A stretch of DNA of 64,000 nucleotides from Bacillus salacetis (GTDB taxonomy: Bacteria > Bacillota > Bacilli > Bacillales > Bacillaceae_B): assembly GCF_003581585.1 (NCBI RefSeq), contig NZ_QXIR01000005.1, forward strand, positions 109,967-173,966. The letters run 5' to 3'. Position numbers and translations under genes: made by a program. The notes under the pieces were generated by a model that saw only the letters and a list, made by a program, of their open reading frames with translations, was not told the DNA's origin and ran no database searches. This document shows positions 45,220 to 55,943 of the stretch, in pieces. How positions within the stretch are numbered: the stretch's first letter is position 1; every line of letters starts with the position of its first letter.

Positions 45220-45768
45220 TATATAAAGCGGAACGGCCCCGTTCAGCGCCGTACAGATTGGAGGGCTTTCGCATGAGATATAGGAATCACGAAGAGCGAA
45301 AGCGATTCGATGATGACTTATCATTAAAAAGTGGAAAGGTCCGGTCAACTGCGTACAGACTGGACTGGCTCCGCATGAGATAAAGGAAACACAACAAAAC
45401 GAAGTGAGTTGATGTTGACCAATCGTAAGGAGGAGTCTGGAAGTCTGCTAGCAGTTGGGCCTTGGAACTGGATTCGGAAGGAGAAAAACCGAAATCTGCC
45501 AGGCGTTGGGGATGTTGAGCTGGATTGAGTTTAATGCGAAAGCCGCAGTTAAGGGGCTTACGGATTGGGGTTCCGGCATGAAACGGAGTAAACCCGGTAA
45601 GCGCAGTGAGCTGATGTTGACTTATTGCAGGGAAAAAGACCAAAACCCGCCAGGAGCCGGCCGCTGGGGATCCAGACGGTTCAAATAGTGAAAGTGAAAT
45701 TGTGACCTTTACAACGGGCAGCAATATTCTTAAATAGAGAAAGAAAAAAAGATTGGGGGAGAATTGAT
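45220..45768 (+). repeat. non-coding mosaic of degenerate repeats between proS and polC
   Basis: Within this 635-base gap between proS and polC there is no credible gene. Similar units recur: copy A about 45249-45320 and copy B about 45350-45420, both of the form GTACAGA-TGG...CGCATGAGATA-AGGAA-CAC-A...GAT-TTGAC, offset by ~100 bases. A third partial copy at 45603-45622 (CAGTGAGCTGATGTTGACT) is offset by ~200 from the equivalent part of B. A second motif resembling CTGCCAGGCGTTGGGG recurs near 45442, 45496 and 45647. This looks like decayed copies of a dispersed repeat family. The last ~60 bases, with GGGGGAGA, lead into polC. Confidence 0.6.
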
Positions 45769-48700
45769 TTGCGAGACAATCCCGCCGGTAAAAAAGAAAG
45801 ATTCCAAGTCCTGCTTATGCAGCTGGGGTTGACCGAAGATGCCGTAGTGAAGCATTTTCAATCAGCACAGATTGATAAGCTTCTGGTAGATCGCCAGGAA
45901 AAGAAATGGCATTTTCATTTTACACTTGAAAAACTGGTGCCATGCCAAGTGTGGAATGCATTTTCTGTGAGGCTTCATCAAGCGTTCCAACATATAGCCA
46001 AAGTTCAGTTTTCTATTAAACTGCTGGATGATTCTCACACACAGGAGGAACTACTTGAATATTGGAGTGAATGCATCAAAGAAATAGATGGTATTTCCCC
46101 CCCTCTTCTAGCGCTGTTGAACCAGCAGGTGCCGACAATCAAAGGCAATAGAATTGTGGTTCAAACTTCCAATGAAACGGAAGCTACCGCCCTTAAGAGA
46201 AAGTATTCGGGTTTTATTTCCTCTGTCTTTCAGAACTATGGATTTCCTGCTTATACAATTGACGCTGAAGTAAAGCAGTCAGAAAGCGGGAATGATGATT
46301 ATCAGAAATTCCTGGAAGCAAAAAGGCTGGAGGATGAGGAGAGGGCGAAACAGGCGGTCATCGAGATGCAGAAACAGGCGAGTGAAAACAATCAGGATGC
46401 AGCTCCTTCAGGTCCAGTCAGTATCGGCCTGACCATTAAGGATGATGCAGAATTCAGGAAGATCGAACAAATATATGATGAAGAAAGAAGAATAGCCTTG
46501 GAAGGTTACGTCTTTGCTGCCGAAACCAAGGAACTCCGCAGCGGGCGGACTTTACTGACCTTTAAAATCACCGATTATACAAGTTCGATCATGGTCAAAA
46601 TGTTTTCTCGTGATAAAGAAGATGCAGCCGTGATGGGAAGATTGAAAAAAGGAATGTGGGTACGATGCAGGGGAAGCATTCAGAATGACACCTTTGTAAG
46701 GGACCTGGTCATGATTGCCAATGATGTCAATGAAATCACGCCTGTACTGCGGAAGGACACTGCTCCAGAAGATGAGAAAAGGGTGGAACTTCACCTCCAT
46801 ACACCGATGAGCCAGATGGATGCCGTGTCTTCAGTAGCCGATTTGGTTGGACAAGCTAGTAAATGGGGACATAAAGCAGTGGCCATAACAGATCATGCCG
46901 TAGTCCAGTCGTTCCCAGAGGCATTTAATGCCAGTAAAAAACATGGCATTAAAATTTTGTATGGACTTGAAGCAAACCTTGTGGATGACGGTGTGCCGAT
47001 TGCCTATAACGACGCCCATCGAAATCTCGAAGAAGATACTTATGTAGTATTTGATGTGGAGACCACAGGCCTGTCAGCAATGTATAACACGATCATTGAA
47101 TTGGCCGCGGTAAAGATTCATGAGGGGGAAATCATCGACAGATTCGAATCGTTCGCCAACCCCCATCATCCCTTATCAGCCACTACCATCGACCTGACAG
47201 GTATCACAGATGACATGGTGCAGGATGCCCCGGAGGTGGAAGAAGCACTGAGATCGTTCAGGGAATGGGCAGGGGATTCCGTTCTAGTTGCTCATAATGC
47301 TTCTTTTGATATGGGATTCCTTAATGTCGGCTATGGAAAGGCAGGTTTTGAAAAAGCAGTAAATCCTGTCATAGATACACTCGAACTTGCAAGGCTGCTA
47401 TACCCTGAGATGAAGAATCACCGCTTGAACACTCTTGCCAAGAAGTTTGATGTAGAACTTACTCAGCATCACAGGGCCATCTATGATGCAGAAGCAACCG
47501 GCTACCTGCTGCTTAAAATGCTGAAGGATGCCAACGAAAAGGGAATTCTTTATCATGACCAATTCAATGATTACATGGGGAAAGGCGATGCTTATAAACG
47601 CTCCCGCCCTTCTCATGTAACGCTGCTTGCCCAAACCGAGGAAGGTCTTAAGAACTTGTTCAAGCTTGTCACTGTTTCGCATCTTAATTACTTCTTCCGT
47701 GTGCCTCGTATCCCAAGGTCATTGCTTCAAAAATACCGCGGCGGTATCCTGGTCGGTTCTGGCTGTGATAAAGGCGAGGTATTTGAAGGAATGATGCAGA
47801 AGGCCCCCGCGGAAGTTGAGGAATTGGCACGCTTCTATGATTATCTGGAGGTACATCCAAAAGAGGTATATCAGCATTTGATTGAATTGGATTTGATCCA
47901 GACAGAACAGAATCTTGAAGAAATCATCAGCAATATAGTGAAAATGGGTGAGAAATTGGACCTTCCTGTTGTAGCAACGGGTAACGTCCACTATATAAAC
48001 CCAACAGATAAAATCCATCGGGAAATCCTTGTAGGATCTCAAGGCGGTGCTAACCCGCTCAATCGTCATAAACTGCCGGATGTTCATTTCAGGACAACAA
48101 ATGAGATGCTCGATTGCTTCTCTTTCCTCGGGAAAGAAAAAGCTAAAGAAATTGTGGTAACGAACTCAAACAAGATTGCCGATTTAATAGAAGAGATCAA
48201 GCCCATAAAAGATGACCTCTATACACCTAAAATCGAAGGTGCCGACGAAGAAATGCGCCGAATGAGTTACGCAATGGCGAAAAGCATCTATGGTGATGAA
48301 CTTCCTGAAATCGTTGAGGCAAGGCTTGAAAAAGAATTAAAGAGCATCATCGGCCATGGATTTGCGGTCATCTACCTGATCTCAGCAAAGCTTGTTAAGA
48401 AATCTCTGAGCGACGGGTATCTGGTGGGGTCACGTGGATCAGTTGGTTCATCTTTAGTGGCGACAATGACGGAAATAACGGAAGTAAATCCGCTCCCTCC
48501 TCATTATGTCTGTCCTGAGTGTAAACATTCCGAGTTCTTTGATGACGGGTCGGTCGGTTCAGGTTTCGACCTTCCCAACAAAAACTGTCCTGAATGTGGC
48601 ACAGTTTTCAAGAAAGATGGACATGATATTCCGTTTGAAACCTTCCTTGGGTTCAAAGGGGACAAAGTTCCGGATATTGATTTGAACTTCTCTGGAGAAT

Positions 48701-50091
48701 ATCAGCCTCAAGCCCATGATTATACAAAGGTATTGTTTGGAGAGGACAACGTATACCGTGCAGGTACAATTGGTACTGTTGCTGATAAAACGGCATTTGG
48801 ATATGTAAAGGGCTATGCCTCCGATAATAACCTTCAAATCAGGGGAGCCGAAGTAGACAGGCTGGCCCAGGGCTGTACAGGGGTAAAGAGAACGACCGGG
48901 CAGCATCCCGGGGGGATCATTGTTGTTCCGGATTATATGGATATATTTGATTTTTCGCCTATCCAATTTCCGGCGGATGATAAGAACTCAGAGTGGAAAA
49001 CGACTCACTTTGACTTTCATTCCATACATGATAACCTTTTGAAACTGGATATCCTTGGCCACGATGATCCAACAGTTATCCGTATGCTTCAAGACCTATC
49101 TGGAATCGACCCTAAAACGATTCCTACAGATGACCCTGAAGTAATGAAAATCTTCAGCGGAACAGAATCGCTTGGTGTGACGGAAGAGCAGATCATGTGC
49201 AAGACAGGCACCCTTGGAATCCCTGAGTTTGGAACCCGGTTTGTAAGGCAGATGCTCGAGGATACAAAGCCGACCACATTTTCTGAACTAGTACAGATTT
49301 CCGGGCTTTCACATGGCACGGATGTATGGCTTGGGAATGCCCAGGAACTGATCCATAACAATATCTGTAACTTGAGTGAAGTGATCGGTTGCCGTGACGA
49401 TATTATGGTTTACTTGATTTACCAGGGGCTAGAGCCTTCTTTAGCCTTTAAAATCATGGAGTTCGTCCGAAAAGGAAAAGGACTGCAGCCTGAGTGGGAA
49501 GAAGAAATGGCCAAGAATGGAGTTCCAGGATGGTATGTAGATTCGTGCAAGAAAATCAAATACATGTTCCCGAAAGCCCATGCCGCCGCTTACGTATTGA
49601 TGGCTGTAAGAATTGCGTATTTCAAAGTCCATCATGCATTGCTTTACTATTCTGCCTACTTTACTGTACGAGCTGAAGATTTTGATATCGAAGCGATGGT
49701 AAGGGGAAGCCAGGCAATCAGGGCTAAGATAGAAGACATCAATCACAAGGGGCTCGATGCTTCCCCAAAAGAGAAAAATACATTGACAGTACTTGAACTC
49801 GCATTGGAGATGTGCGAAAGAGGCTACAAACTCCAAAAAGTAGACTTATATCGTTCATCTGCTACCGAATTCATCATCGATGGCGACTCCCTCATTCCTC
49901 CTTTCAATGCTATTCCGGGACTGGGAACAAATGCTGCCATCAATATCGTGAATGCAAGGAAAGAAGGAGAGTTCCTCTCCAAAGAAGATCTACAGCAGAG
50001 AGGCAGGGTGTCAAAAACCATCATCGAGTATTTGACGAATCACGGGTGCCTTGATGCGCTCCCTGACCAAAACCAGCTGTCCTTATTCTGA
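45769..50091 (+). CDS. polC: DNA polymerase III alpha subunit, Gram-positive PolC type
   Basis: A 1440-residue replicative polymerase. In order: N-terminal domain, OB fold (~residues 240-320), PHP domain ([18 protein letters not shown]) interrupted by a DEDD 3'-5' exonuclease (Asp429 and Glu431 in FDVETTGL), the catalytic core with [12 protein letters not shown], a zinc-binding CPEC...CPEC pair near residue 910-945, and the tandem helix-hairpin-helix. The C-terminus LSLF is a clamp-binding motif. It starts with TTG after GGGGGAGA. The PHP-exonuclease nesting marks the Firmicutes PolC rather than DnaE. Confidence 0.98.
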   Translation: MRDNPAGKKERFQVLLMQLGLTEDAVVKHFQSAQIDKLLVDRQEKKWHFHFTLEKLVPCQVWNAFSVRLHQAFQHIAKVQFSIKLLDDSHTQEELLEYWSECIKEIDGISPPLLALLNQQVPTIKGNRIVVQTSNETEATALKRKYSGFISSVFQNYGFPAYTIDAEVKQSESGNDDYQKFLEAKRLEDEERAKQAVIEMQKQASENNQDAAPSGPVSIGLTIKDDAEFRKIEQIYDEERRIALEGYVFAAETKELRSGRTLLTFKITDYTSSIMVKMFSRDKEDAAVMGRLKKGMWVRCRGSIQNDTFVRDLVMIANDVNEITPVLRKDTAPEDEKRVELHLHTPMSQMDAVSSVADLVGQASKWGHKAVAITDHAVVQSFPEAFNASKKHGIKILYGLEANLVDDGVPIAYNDAHRNLEEDTYVVFDVETTGLSAMYNTIIELAAVKIHEGEIIDRFESFANPHHPLSATTIDLTGITDDMVQDAPEVEEALRSFREWAGDSVLVAHNASFDMGFLNVGYGKAGFEKAVNPVIDTLELARLLYPEMKNHRLNTLAKKFDVELTQHHRAIYDAEATGYLLLKMLKDANEKGILYHDQFNDYMGKGDAYKRSRPSHVTLLAQTEEGLKNLFKLVTVSHLNYFFRVPRIPRSLLQKYRGGILVGSGCDKGEVFEGMMQKAPAEVEELARFYDYLEVHPKEVYQHLIELDLIQTEQNLEEIISNIVKMGEKLDLPVVATGNVHYINPTDKIHREILVGSQGGANPLNRHKLPDVHFRTTNEMLDCFSFLGKEKAKEIVVTNSNKIADLIEEIKPIKDDLYTPKIEGADEEMRRMSYAMAKSIYGDELPEIVEARLEKELKSIIGHGFAVIYLISAKLVKKSLSDGYLVGSRGSVGSSLVATMTEITEVNPLPPHYVCPECKHSEFFDDGSVGSGFDLPNKNCPECGTVFKKDGHDIPFETFLGFKGDKVPDIDLNFSGEYQPQAHDYTKVLFGEDNVYRAGTIGTVADKTAFGYVKGYASDNNLQIRGAEVDRLAQGCTGVKRTTGQHPGGIIVVPDYMDIFDFSPIQFPADDKNSEWKTTHFDFHSIHDNLLKLDILGHDDPTVIRMLQDLSGIDPKTIPTDDPEVMKIFSGTESLGVTEEQIMCKTGTLGIPEFGTRFVRQMLEDTKPTTFSELVQISGLSHGTDVWLGNAQELIHNNICNLSEVIGCRDDIMVYLIYQGLEPSLAFKIMEFVRKGKGLQPEWEEEMAKNGVPGWYVDSCKKIKYMFPKAHAAAYVLMAVRIAYFKVHHALLYYSAYFTVRAEDFDIEAMVRGSQAIRAKIEDINHKGLDASPKEKNTLTVLELALEMCERGYKLQKVDLYRSSATEFIIDGDSLIPPFNAIPGLGTNAAINIVNARKEGEFLSKEDLQQRGRVSKTIIEYLTNHGCLDALPDQNQLSLF

Positions 50092-50179
50092 TCAGGAGGC
50101 AGGCTGTCAAGGGTTATATTTGCAAAAAAATGTTGGTTATGGTATATTTTTATTGGAAATACTAATGATAACTCTGAAG

Positions 50180-50206
50180 GAAAGAGTGGGGCGCCCCCAC
50201 TCTTTC
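50180..50206 (+). terminator. intrinsic terminator-like hairpin after polC
   Basis: GAAAGAGTGGGG (50180-50191) and CCCCACTCTTTC (50195-50206) make a perfect 12-bp stem with a 3-base loop. The 3' side is CGTTTGTTG, only moderately T-rich. Confidence 0.75.
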
Positions 50207-50500
50207 GTTTGTTGATTAGGGATTTTTGCTTGACTGGATTCTATTTGTTCATCTTTAACAGAAACGAATCTTGCTCTGCCTTTCATCCCTCAAGCCGAAA
50301 GTCATCTTGCAGCAGGAATGATAAAATATCTTTCAAGTTATTTCAGGCTTGTACCAGACTAACGGGAGTTCATGCGATAGACAGGGATTACGGCTGGTTC
50401 TGTAATGCTGCCTGTCTATATTACTAGGCGGTCCGATATTTTATTAGCTGGGAATGATTATTCCTGGTCCAAGATTTCTTTTATAATCCAGGAGGTATGT
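50207..50500 (+). other. rimP upstream region with a nested hairpin
   Basis: This is the rest of the 409-base polC-rimP gap; no gene is seen. The main structure is a nested hairpin at 50377-50419: outer 9-bp stem ATAGACAGG/CCTGTCTAT and inner ATTAC/GTAAT. A TTGACT hexamer at about 50230 lacks a good partner -10. The leader ends in CCAGGAGGTAT before rimP. Confidence 0.45.
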
Positions 50501-50971
50501 ATGAGTAAAATCACTGAACTCGTAGATGAACTCGTGACACCGATTTTAGATGACATGTCACTTGAATTGGTAGATGTTGAATATGTTAAGGAAGGCTCCA
50601 ACTGGTTCCTGCGTGTATTTGTCGACAAAGAAACAGGAGTCGATATTGAGGAATGCGGGATTGTCAGCGAACGGCTGAGTGAAAAGCTGGATGAACTCGA
50701 TCCGATCACCCATAATTATTTTCTTGAAGTTTCTTCACCGGGTGCAGAACGCCCGCTTAAAAAGGAACGGGACTTCGAGAAAGCGGTCGGCAAGACGGTC
50801 CATGTGAAAACATATGAACCTATCAATGGCGAAAAAACGATTGAAGGGAAGCTTCTGTCTTATGATGGAAACTCTTTATCAATAGAAATGACAATTAAGA
50901 CTAGGAGAAAACAGGTAGACATTCCGATGGAAAAAGTAGCTAAGGCCCGCCTGGCTGTCACTTTTTCATAA
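50501..50971 (+). CDS. rimP: ribosome maturation factor RimP (YlxS)
   Basis: A 156-residue 30S maturation factor. It has the N-terminal alpha/beta domain ([53 protein letters not shown]) and a C-terminal SH3-like domain. The reading frame extends back to 50405, but ATG 50501 with AGGAGGT is the clear start. First gene of the rimP-nusA-ylxR-ylxQ-infB-ylxP-rbfA operon. Confidence 0.96.
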   Translation: MSKITELVDELVTPILDDMSLELVDVEYVKEGSNWFLRVFVDKETGVDIEECGIVSERLSEKLDELDPITHNYFLEVSSPGAERPLKKERDFEKAVGKTVHVKTYEPINGEKTIEGKLLSYDGNSLSIEMTIKTRRKQVDIPMEKVAKARLAVTFS

Positions 50972-51009
50972 GACGGAAGGGCCTTTACTAGAAGGGGGAT
51001 GACATAACA

Positions 51010-52134
51010 ATGAGTTCTCAATTACTTGAAGCTCTAAATGTACTTGAAAAAGAAAAAGGCATCTCTAGAGATGTAATTATTGAAGCGATTGAGGCAGCGC
51101 TCGTTTCTGCGTATAAGCGAAACTTTAACCAGGCGCAGAACGTAAGGGTTGACCTGAACCTGGAAACAGGGTCCATGCGGGTATTCGCCAGAAAAGAGAT
51201 CGTGGATGAAGTCTTTGATTCCCGCTTGGAAATTTCCCTGGATGACGCAAAAGAAATCAATCCGGGATATGACACGGGCGATGTTGTGGAACTTGAAGTC
51301 ACTCCAAAAGACTTTGGCAGAATCGCTGCACAGACAGCAAAGCAGGTTGTCACCCAGCGTGTCAGGGAAGCAGAACGCGGAATCATTTATTCTGAATTTG
51401 CGGACAGAGAAGAAGACATCATGACCGGCATTGTCCAAAGACAGGACGGCCGCTTCATATATGTTGCCCTGGGCAAAATTGAGGCACTCCTTCCGGTGAA
51501 CGAGCAAATGCCGAATGAATCCTATAAACCGCATGACAGGATTAAAGTATTTATTACGAAGGTCGAAAAGACCACCAAGGGTCCTCAGATTTTCGTATCA
51601 AGAACCCATCCCGGGCTTCTAAAAAGATTGTTCGAGATTGAAGTGCCGGAAATCTTCGATGGCACAGTTGAAATTAAGTCGGTAGCCAGGGAAGCAGGCG
51701 ACCGCTCAAAGATTTCGGTAGCTGCCGCCAATGAAGAGATCGATCCTGTTGGTGCTTGTGTAGGGACAAGAGGTGCCCGCGTCCAGGCAATCGTGAACGA
51801 ACTAAAAGGTGAGAAAATCGACATCGTCCACTGGTCGGAAGATCCTGTAACGTTTGTTGCTAATGCTTTAAGTCCTTCCAAAGTGCTTGATGTTCAGGTC
51901 GATGAAGGAGCAAAAGCAACCACAGTTGTCGTACCGGATTATCAATTGTCGCTCGCCATTGGAAAAAGAGGGCAGAATGCACGCCTTGCAGCAAAGCTGA
52001 CAGGCTGGAAGATCGATATCAAAAGTGAAACAGATGCACGTGAACTGGGCATCTATCCAAGGGCAGATGAACCTCTTCTTCCGGTGAATGATGAAGATGA
52101 CTATGAAGATAATCCTTCAGAAGATCTGGAATAA
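51010..52134 (+). CDS. nusA: transcription termination/antitermination factor NusA
   Basis: A 374-residue RNA-polymerase-binding factor. The N-terminal polymerase-binding domain is followed by S1 ([27 protein letters not shown]) and two KH domains ([47 protein letters not shown]). The C-terminal acidic repeats of the E. coli protein are absent, as usual in Firmicutes. AGAAGGGGGATG precedes the ATG by about 10 bases. Confidence 0.98.
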   Translation: MSSQLLEALNVLEKEKGISRDVIIEAIEAALVSAYKRNFNQAQNVRVDLNLETGSMRVFARKEIVDEVFDSRLEISLDDAKEINPGYDTGDVVELEVTPKDFGRIAAQTAKQVVTQRVREAERGIIYSEFADREEDIMTGIVQRQDGRFIYVALGKIEALLPVNEQMPNESYKPHDRIKVFITKVEKTTKGPQIFVSRTHPGLLKRLFEIEVPEIFDGTVEIKSVAREAGDRSKISVAAANEEIDPVGACVGTRGARVQAIVNELKGEKIDIVHWSEDPVTFVANALSPSKVLDVQVDEGAKATTVVVPDYQLSLAIGKRGQNARLAAKLTGWKIDIKSETDARELGIYPRADEPLLPVNDEDDYEDNPSEDLE

Positions 52135-52145
52135 GGTGATAAGCT

Positions 52146-52415
52146 ATGAGTGCGAAGAAGAAAATCCCTTTAAGAAAATGCTTGGCCACCGGGGAAATGA
52201 AGCCCAAAAAAGAAATGATAAGAATTGTGCGGTCCAAGGAAGGCGAAGTATCCGTCGACCAGACTGGTAAAAAATCAGGGAGAGGGGCATACCTTTCTAA
52301 AACGGAAGATGCCATCCTGACAGCAAAAAAGAAAAATGCAATAGCCAATCAACTCCAGGCGAAAGTGGATGAGTCAATTTATGATGAACTCTTTTCGTTA
52401 GTGGAAAAGGAGTAG
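52146..52415 (+). CDS. ylxR: YlxR family RNA-binding protein (RnpM)
   Basis: An 89-residue DUF448 protein with the family signature PLRKCLATGEMKPKKEMIRIVRSKEGEVSVDQTGKKSGRGAYLSK. The strongly basic surface suggests RNA binding; recent B. subtilis work describes it as an RNase P modulator. AAGGTGATAAG precedes the ATG. It is always between nusA and ylxQ/infB in Bacillaceae. Confidence 0.94.
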   Translation: MSAKKKIPLRKCLATGEMKPKKEMIRIVRSKEGEVSVDQTGKKSGRGAYLSKTEDAILTAKKKNAIANQLQAKVDESIYDELFSLVEKE

Positions 52416-52426
52416 TTCTCGATTAT

Positions 52427-52747
52427 ATGAATCAGCAAAATCGATGGATGTCTCTGCTAGGATTGGCAAATCGGGCACGCAAGGTGATTTCAGGCGAAGA
52501 GCTTGTCATTAAGGAAATCCGCAGCAATAAGGCAAAGGTCGTCATTATGGCACGTGATGCATCTGAAAACACCAGAAAGAAAATCACTGATAAATGCAGT
52601 TACTACAATGTTCCTGTTTATCAAGTGGCAGACAGAGGTGTTCTCGGACAAGCAATCGGCAAAGAAGCCCGGGTGACTATTGCAGTATTGGATGCCGGTT
52701 TTGCAGCGAAGATTTCCGAGCTGCTCGATGAATCTCAATGGGGGTGA
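52427..52747 (+). CDS. ylxQ: L7Ae-family RNA-binding protein YlxQ
   Basis: A 106-residue L7Ae/L30e/S12e/Gadd45-fold protein ([49 protein letters not shown]). Members bind kink-turn RNAs; the Bacillus YlxQ role is unproven, and it may be a ribosome-associated factor. The Shine-Dalgarno AAAGGAG lies rather far (about 14 bases) from the ATG. It is followed closely by infB. Confidence 0.92.
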   Translation: MNQQNRWMSLLGLANRARKVISGEELVIKEIRSNKAKVVIMARDASENTRKKITDKCSYYNVPVYQVADRGVLGQAIGKEARVTIAVLDAGFAAKISELLDESQWG

Positions 52748-52751
52748 ACAT

Positions 52752-54896
52752 ATGAGCAAAGTACGTGTATACGAATACGCGAAGAAACATAACGTTTCAA
52801 GTAAAGACGTTATTTCAAAATTAAAAGAAATGAATATTGAGGTATCAAATCATATGGCAACACTAGAAGACGACACCGTTAAGAAGCTGGATAAATCTTA
52901 TGGCGGCAATGCCGGCAATTCTGCGGACAAAGCGCCAAAGAATGAAAAGGCGGACACTTCAGCACCGAAAAACCGCGACGGTAAGAAGCCTGCACAGCAA
53001 AACCAGCAGAACCAGCAGAAAAAAGGGTTTAATAATAATAAAAAAGGTAAAAGCAACAATAGGCCCAACAACAATAACAAATCAAACAAGAACAACAGAA
53101 ATCAACAGTCCAATAATCAGCCACAGAAGAAGAAGGAAAAAGAGCTTCCTGAAAAGATCACTTTCTCTGAGTCTTTGACCGTCGCTGAATTGGGCAGGAA
53201 GCTTCACCGTGAACCTTCAGAAATCATCAAGAAGCTGTTCATGCTTGGTGTTATGGCGACTATTAACCAGGAGCTTGAAAAAGAAGCGATTGAACTTGTT
53301 GCCGCTGAGTATGGAGTGGAAGTTGAGGAAGAAATCCTTGTCGATAAATCCGATTTGGAAGTATATTTCACGGAAGATGAAGAAGCAGATCAAGTTGAAC
53401 GTCCTTCTGTTGTGACGATAATGGGTCACGTTGACCATGGTAAAACAACCCTGCTTGATTCCATCAGGAACACAAAAGTGACTGAAGGTGAAGCTGGCGG
53501 TATTACACAGCACATCGGTGCCTATCAGATTGTCGAAAACGATAAGAAAATCACATTCCTTGATACACCGGGACATGCTGCGTTTACAACGATGCGTGCA
53601 CGAGGAGCGCAGGTGACGGATATTGCGATTATCGTAGTTGCCGCTGATGATGGTGTCATGCCTCAGACCGTTGAAGCAATCAACCATGCTAAAGCAGCAG
53701 AGGTGCCGATCATCATTGCTGTTAACAAAATGGATAAAGAAGCAGCAAATCCTGACCGTGTCATGCAGGAACTTACCGAGTATCAGCTTGTTCCGGAAGC
53801 GTGGGGCGGAGATACGATCTTCGTACCGCTGTCTGCACTCAAAGGTGAAGGAATCGATGACCTTCTTGAAATGATTCTGCTTGTAAGTGAAGTGGAAGAG
53901 CTGAAGGCTAATCCAAACCGTCTGGCACAAGGTACTGTCATCGAGGCAGAGCTGGATAAAGGGCGCGGTTCAGTTGCAACCCTCCTTGTTCAGAATGGTA
54001 CATTGAAAGTCGGTGATCCGATTGTAGTCGGAACTACTTTCGGGCGAGTCCGTGCCATGGTCAATGATCTGGGACGCAGAGTCAAGGAGGCAGGCCCTTC
54101 AACCCCTGTCGAAATTACAGGGTTAAATGATGTTCCTCAAGCAGGCGACAGATTCGTTGTATTTGAGGATGAAAAGACTGCCCGCTCTGTTGGAGAAACT
54201 CGAGCACAGCAGGCTCTTCAGGCACAGCGTGGAGAAAAATCCCGCGTCAGCCTTGAAAATTTATTCGAACAGATGAAACAAGGCGAAATGAAAGACTTGA
54301 ATATCGTTATGAAAGCAGATGTTCAGGGGTCTGTGGAAGCATTGGCTGCTTCACTTCAAAAGATTGAAGTGGAAGGTGTAAATGTGAAAATCATCCACAC
54401 AGGTGTCGGGGCATTGAATGAGTCAGACATCACACTTGCCGCTGCTTCAAATGCTATCGTCATCGGTTTCAATGTCAGACCTGATGTCAATGCTAAACGT
54501 GCTGCTGAAGCAGAAGGTGTGGAAATCCGCCTTCACCGCATAATTTATAATGTCATCGAAGAAATCGAATCTGCCATGAAAGGCATGCTTGATCCAGAGT
54601 TTGAAGAGAAGATCATCGGCCAGGCAGAGGTGCGCCAAACATTTAAAGTGTCTAAAGTCGGGACAATTGCGGGAAGCTATGTAACAGACGGGAAAATCAC
54701 ACGTGACAGCGGTGTTCGTGTGATTCGTGATGGAGTTGTCATCTATGAAGGTGAACTCGATGTTTTGAAACGCTTTAAAGATGATGTGAAAGAAGTTGCT
54801 ACCAACTATGAGTGTGGTATCACAATCAAGAATTTCAACGATATCAAAGAAGGAGATATCATTGAAGCGTTCGTGATGGAGGAAATCAAAAGATAA
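52752..54896 (+). CDS. infB: translation initiation factor IF-2
   Basis: A 714-residue GTPase that brings fMet-tRNA to the 30S subunit. The N-terminal region (residues ~1-130) has an IF2-N motif ([24 protein letters not shown]) and a Lys/Asn/Gln-rich low-complexity linker. The G domain starts with GHVDHGKT at residues 225-232, followed by DTPGHAAF and NKMD. Domains II-IV complete the C-terminus. The frame opens at 52680 within ylxQ, but ATG 52752 with GGGGGTGA is the clear start. It overlaps ylxP by one base. Confidence 0.98.
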   Translation: MSKVRVYEYAKKHNVSSKDVISKLKEMNIEVSNHMATLEDDTVKKLDKSYGGNAGNSADKAPKNEKADTSAPKNRDGKKPAQQNQQNQQKKGFNNNKKGKSNNRPNNNNKSNKNNRNQQSNNQPQKKKEKELPEKITFSESLTVAELGRKLHREPSEIIKKLFMLGVMATINQELEKEAIELVAAEYGVEVEEEILVDKSDLEVYFTEDEEADQVERPSVVTIMGHVDHGKTTLLDSIRNTKVTEGEAGGITQHIGAYQIVENDKKITFLDTPGHAAFTTMRARGAQVTDIAIIVVAADDGVMPQTVEAINHAKAAEVPIIIAVNKMDKEAANPDRVMQELTEYQLVPEAWGGDTIFVPLSALKGEGIDDLLEMILLVSEVEELKANPNRLAQGTVIEAELDKGRGSVATLLVQNGTLKVGDPIVVGTTFGRVRAMVNDLGRRVKEAGPSTPVEITGLNDVPQAGDRFVVFEDEKTARSVGETRAQQALQAQRGEKSRVSLENLFEQMKQGEMKDLNIVMKADVQGSVEALAASLQKIEVEGVNVKIIHTGVGALNESDITLAAASNAIVIGFNVRPDVNAKRAAEAEGVEIRLHRIIYNVIEEIESAMKGMLDPEFEEKIIGQAEVRQTFKVSKVGTIAGSYVTDGKITRDSGVRVIRDGVVIYEGELDVLKRFKDDVKEVATNYECGITIKNFNDIKEGDIIEAFVMEEIKR

Positions 54897-55174
54897 TGAT
54901 TGCTTATGTGGAATGTGAGTTTATCATTCATGATTCTCATTCTCTTAAGGACAAAAGAGCTGTGCTTCAGCGGGTATTGACCCGGCTGAAGCAGAAATAC
55001 AATGTGGCGGTATCAGAAATTGACCATCAAGATGTATGGCAGCGGACAAGGATAGCCCTTGTCACTGTCTCATCTTCAAGTCAATCCGCCAAATCTGTCA
55101 TTGACAGTGCTTTGAAGCTTACTGACTCTTTCCCTGAATGGGAAAGAGGCGAAACAGTTCACGAACTTCTTTAG
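54896..55174 (+). CDS. ylxP: YlxP, DUF503 family protein
   Basis: A 92-residue DUF503 protein (ECEFIIHDSHSLKDKRAVLQRVLTRLKQKYNVAVSEIDHQDVWQRTRIALVTVSS), standard length. It lies between infB and rbfA in nearly all Bacillales; function is unknown, and the context suggests ribosome assembly. The start overlaps the infB stop. Confidence 0.93.
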   Translation: MIAYVECEFIIHDSHSLKDKRAVLQRVLTRLKQKYNVAVSEIDHQDVWQRTRIALVTVSSSSQSAKSVIDSALKLTDSFPEWERGETVHELL

Positions 55175-55222
55175 TTCAACAAGCTTCAGAGGTATCCACA
55201 AGGAAGTTAAGAGGTGATATTG

Positions 55223-55582
55223 ATGAGCCATCGTTCTAACCGTGTTGGCGAGCAGATGAAAAAGGAGCTCAGCGATATTATCGGACGAAAAATCAAAGAC
55301 CCTAGAGTCGGCTTTGTGACAGTGACTGATGTAGAAGTATCAGGCGATCTGCAGCAAGCCAAAGTATATATCACTGTTCTGGGTGATGAAGAGCAGAGAG
55401 AAGATACATTGAAGGGACTTGCAAAAGCTAAAGGATTTATTCGTTCGGAAATCGGACAGAGGGTTCGTTTGCGCAAAACACCTGAACTCATTTTTGAATT
55501 TGATGAATCGATTGATTATGGTAACCGGATCGAGTCATTGCTGAAAAAGATTCAAGATGACCCTGAAGAAAAGCAAGACTGA
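55223..55582 (+). CDS. rbfA: 30S ribosome-binding factor RbfA
   Basis: A 119-residue KH-fold assembly factor for the 16S 5' helix and cold adaptation. It begins [43 protein letters not shown]. In-frame GTG 55214 lies within the Shine-Dalgarno AGAGGTGAT, so ATG 55223 is the start. It ends the nusA-infB operon; a terminator follows. Confidence 0.97.
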   Translation: MSHRSNRVGEQMKKELSDIIGRKIKDPRVGFVTVTDVEVSGDLQQAKVYITVLGDEEQREDTLKGLAKAKGFIRSEIGQRVRLRKTPELIFEFDESIDYGNRIESLLKKIQDDPEEKQD

Positions 55583-55623
55583 TCTTTCCAGCTGGAATTC
55601 AGAAGCTTTCTTCATACATGAAC

Positions 55624-55656
55624 AAAGGCTGACCAAGAGATTGGGTCAGCCTTTTT
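55624..55656 (+). terminator. intrinsic terminator after rbfA
   Basis: AAAGGCTGACC (55624-55634), a 9-base loop and GGTCAGCCTTT (55644-55654) form a perfect 11-bp stem, then TT. Confidence 0.92.
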
Positions 55657-55696
55657 CATTGAGAGTAAATATTGAAACCAGTAGCTCTTCCACATT

Positions 55697-55819
55697 GATT
55701 GGAGCGGAAGGTGTGAGACCTCCTGAGGGATTAGCGGGACAGGTGAGACCCCGCCGGCGCAGCGGAGGAGGCTCACCTGTCCGCCCCGCGGAGTCGCGCA
55801 CCTGGAGCGGAAATCATTG
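55697..55819. repeat. G+C-rich ~120-bp inverted-repeat element in the rbfA-truB gap
   Basis: This element differs sharply in G+C from its surroundings. It has the direct repeat GGAGCGGAA at both ends (about 55701 and 55804), near-terminal AGGTGTG/CGCACCT arms, and a strong internal inverted repeat GGACAGGTGAG (55737-55747) / CTCACCTGTCC around a GC-rich loop. I recognise it from memory as a small dispersed repeat common in Bacillaceae intergenic regions (GCGGGACAGGTGAGACCCCG type); it encodes no protein. With the rbfA terminator it fills the 361-base gap; the final ~120 bases before truB (A+T-rich, AGAAAGGCAGGG Shine-Dalgarno) show nothing else. Confidence 0.75.
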
Positions 55820-55943
55820 CTTCATCTGTATTTTCATCATCTTAAATTAAAATTAACTATTATTAAGCGGTGCATTTTGGTGAAACATTTTAAAAACAAG
55901 TCTTTCAAGAACCTAATTATAGAAAGAAAGGCAGGGACTAAAC

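Noticed and set aside
45455..45688. 77-codon open frame between proS and polC
   Set aside because: It is built from the degenerate repeats, has no homology that I recognise and no proper ribosome-binding site.
55557..55850. 97-codon frame running from the end of rbfA through the G+C-rich repeat
   Set aside because: It crosses the rbfA terminator and the repeat element; the Arg/Pro/Gly-rich product simply reflects the repeat composition.
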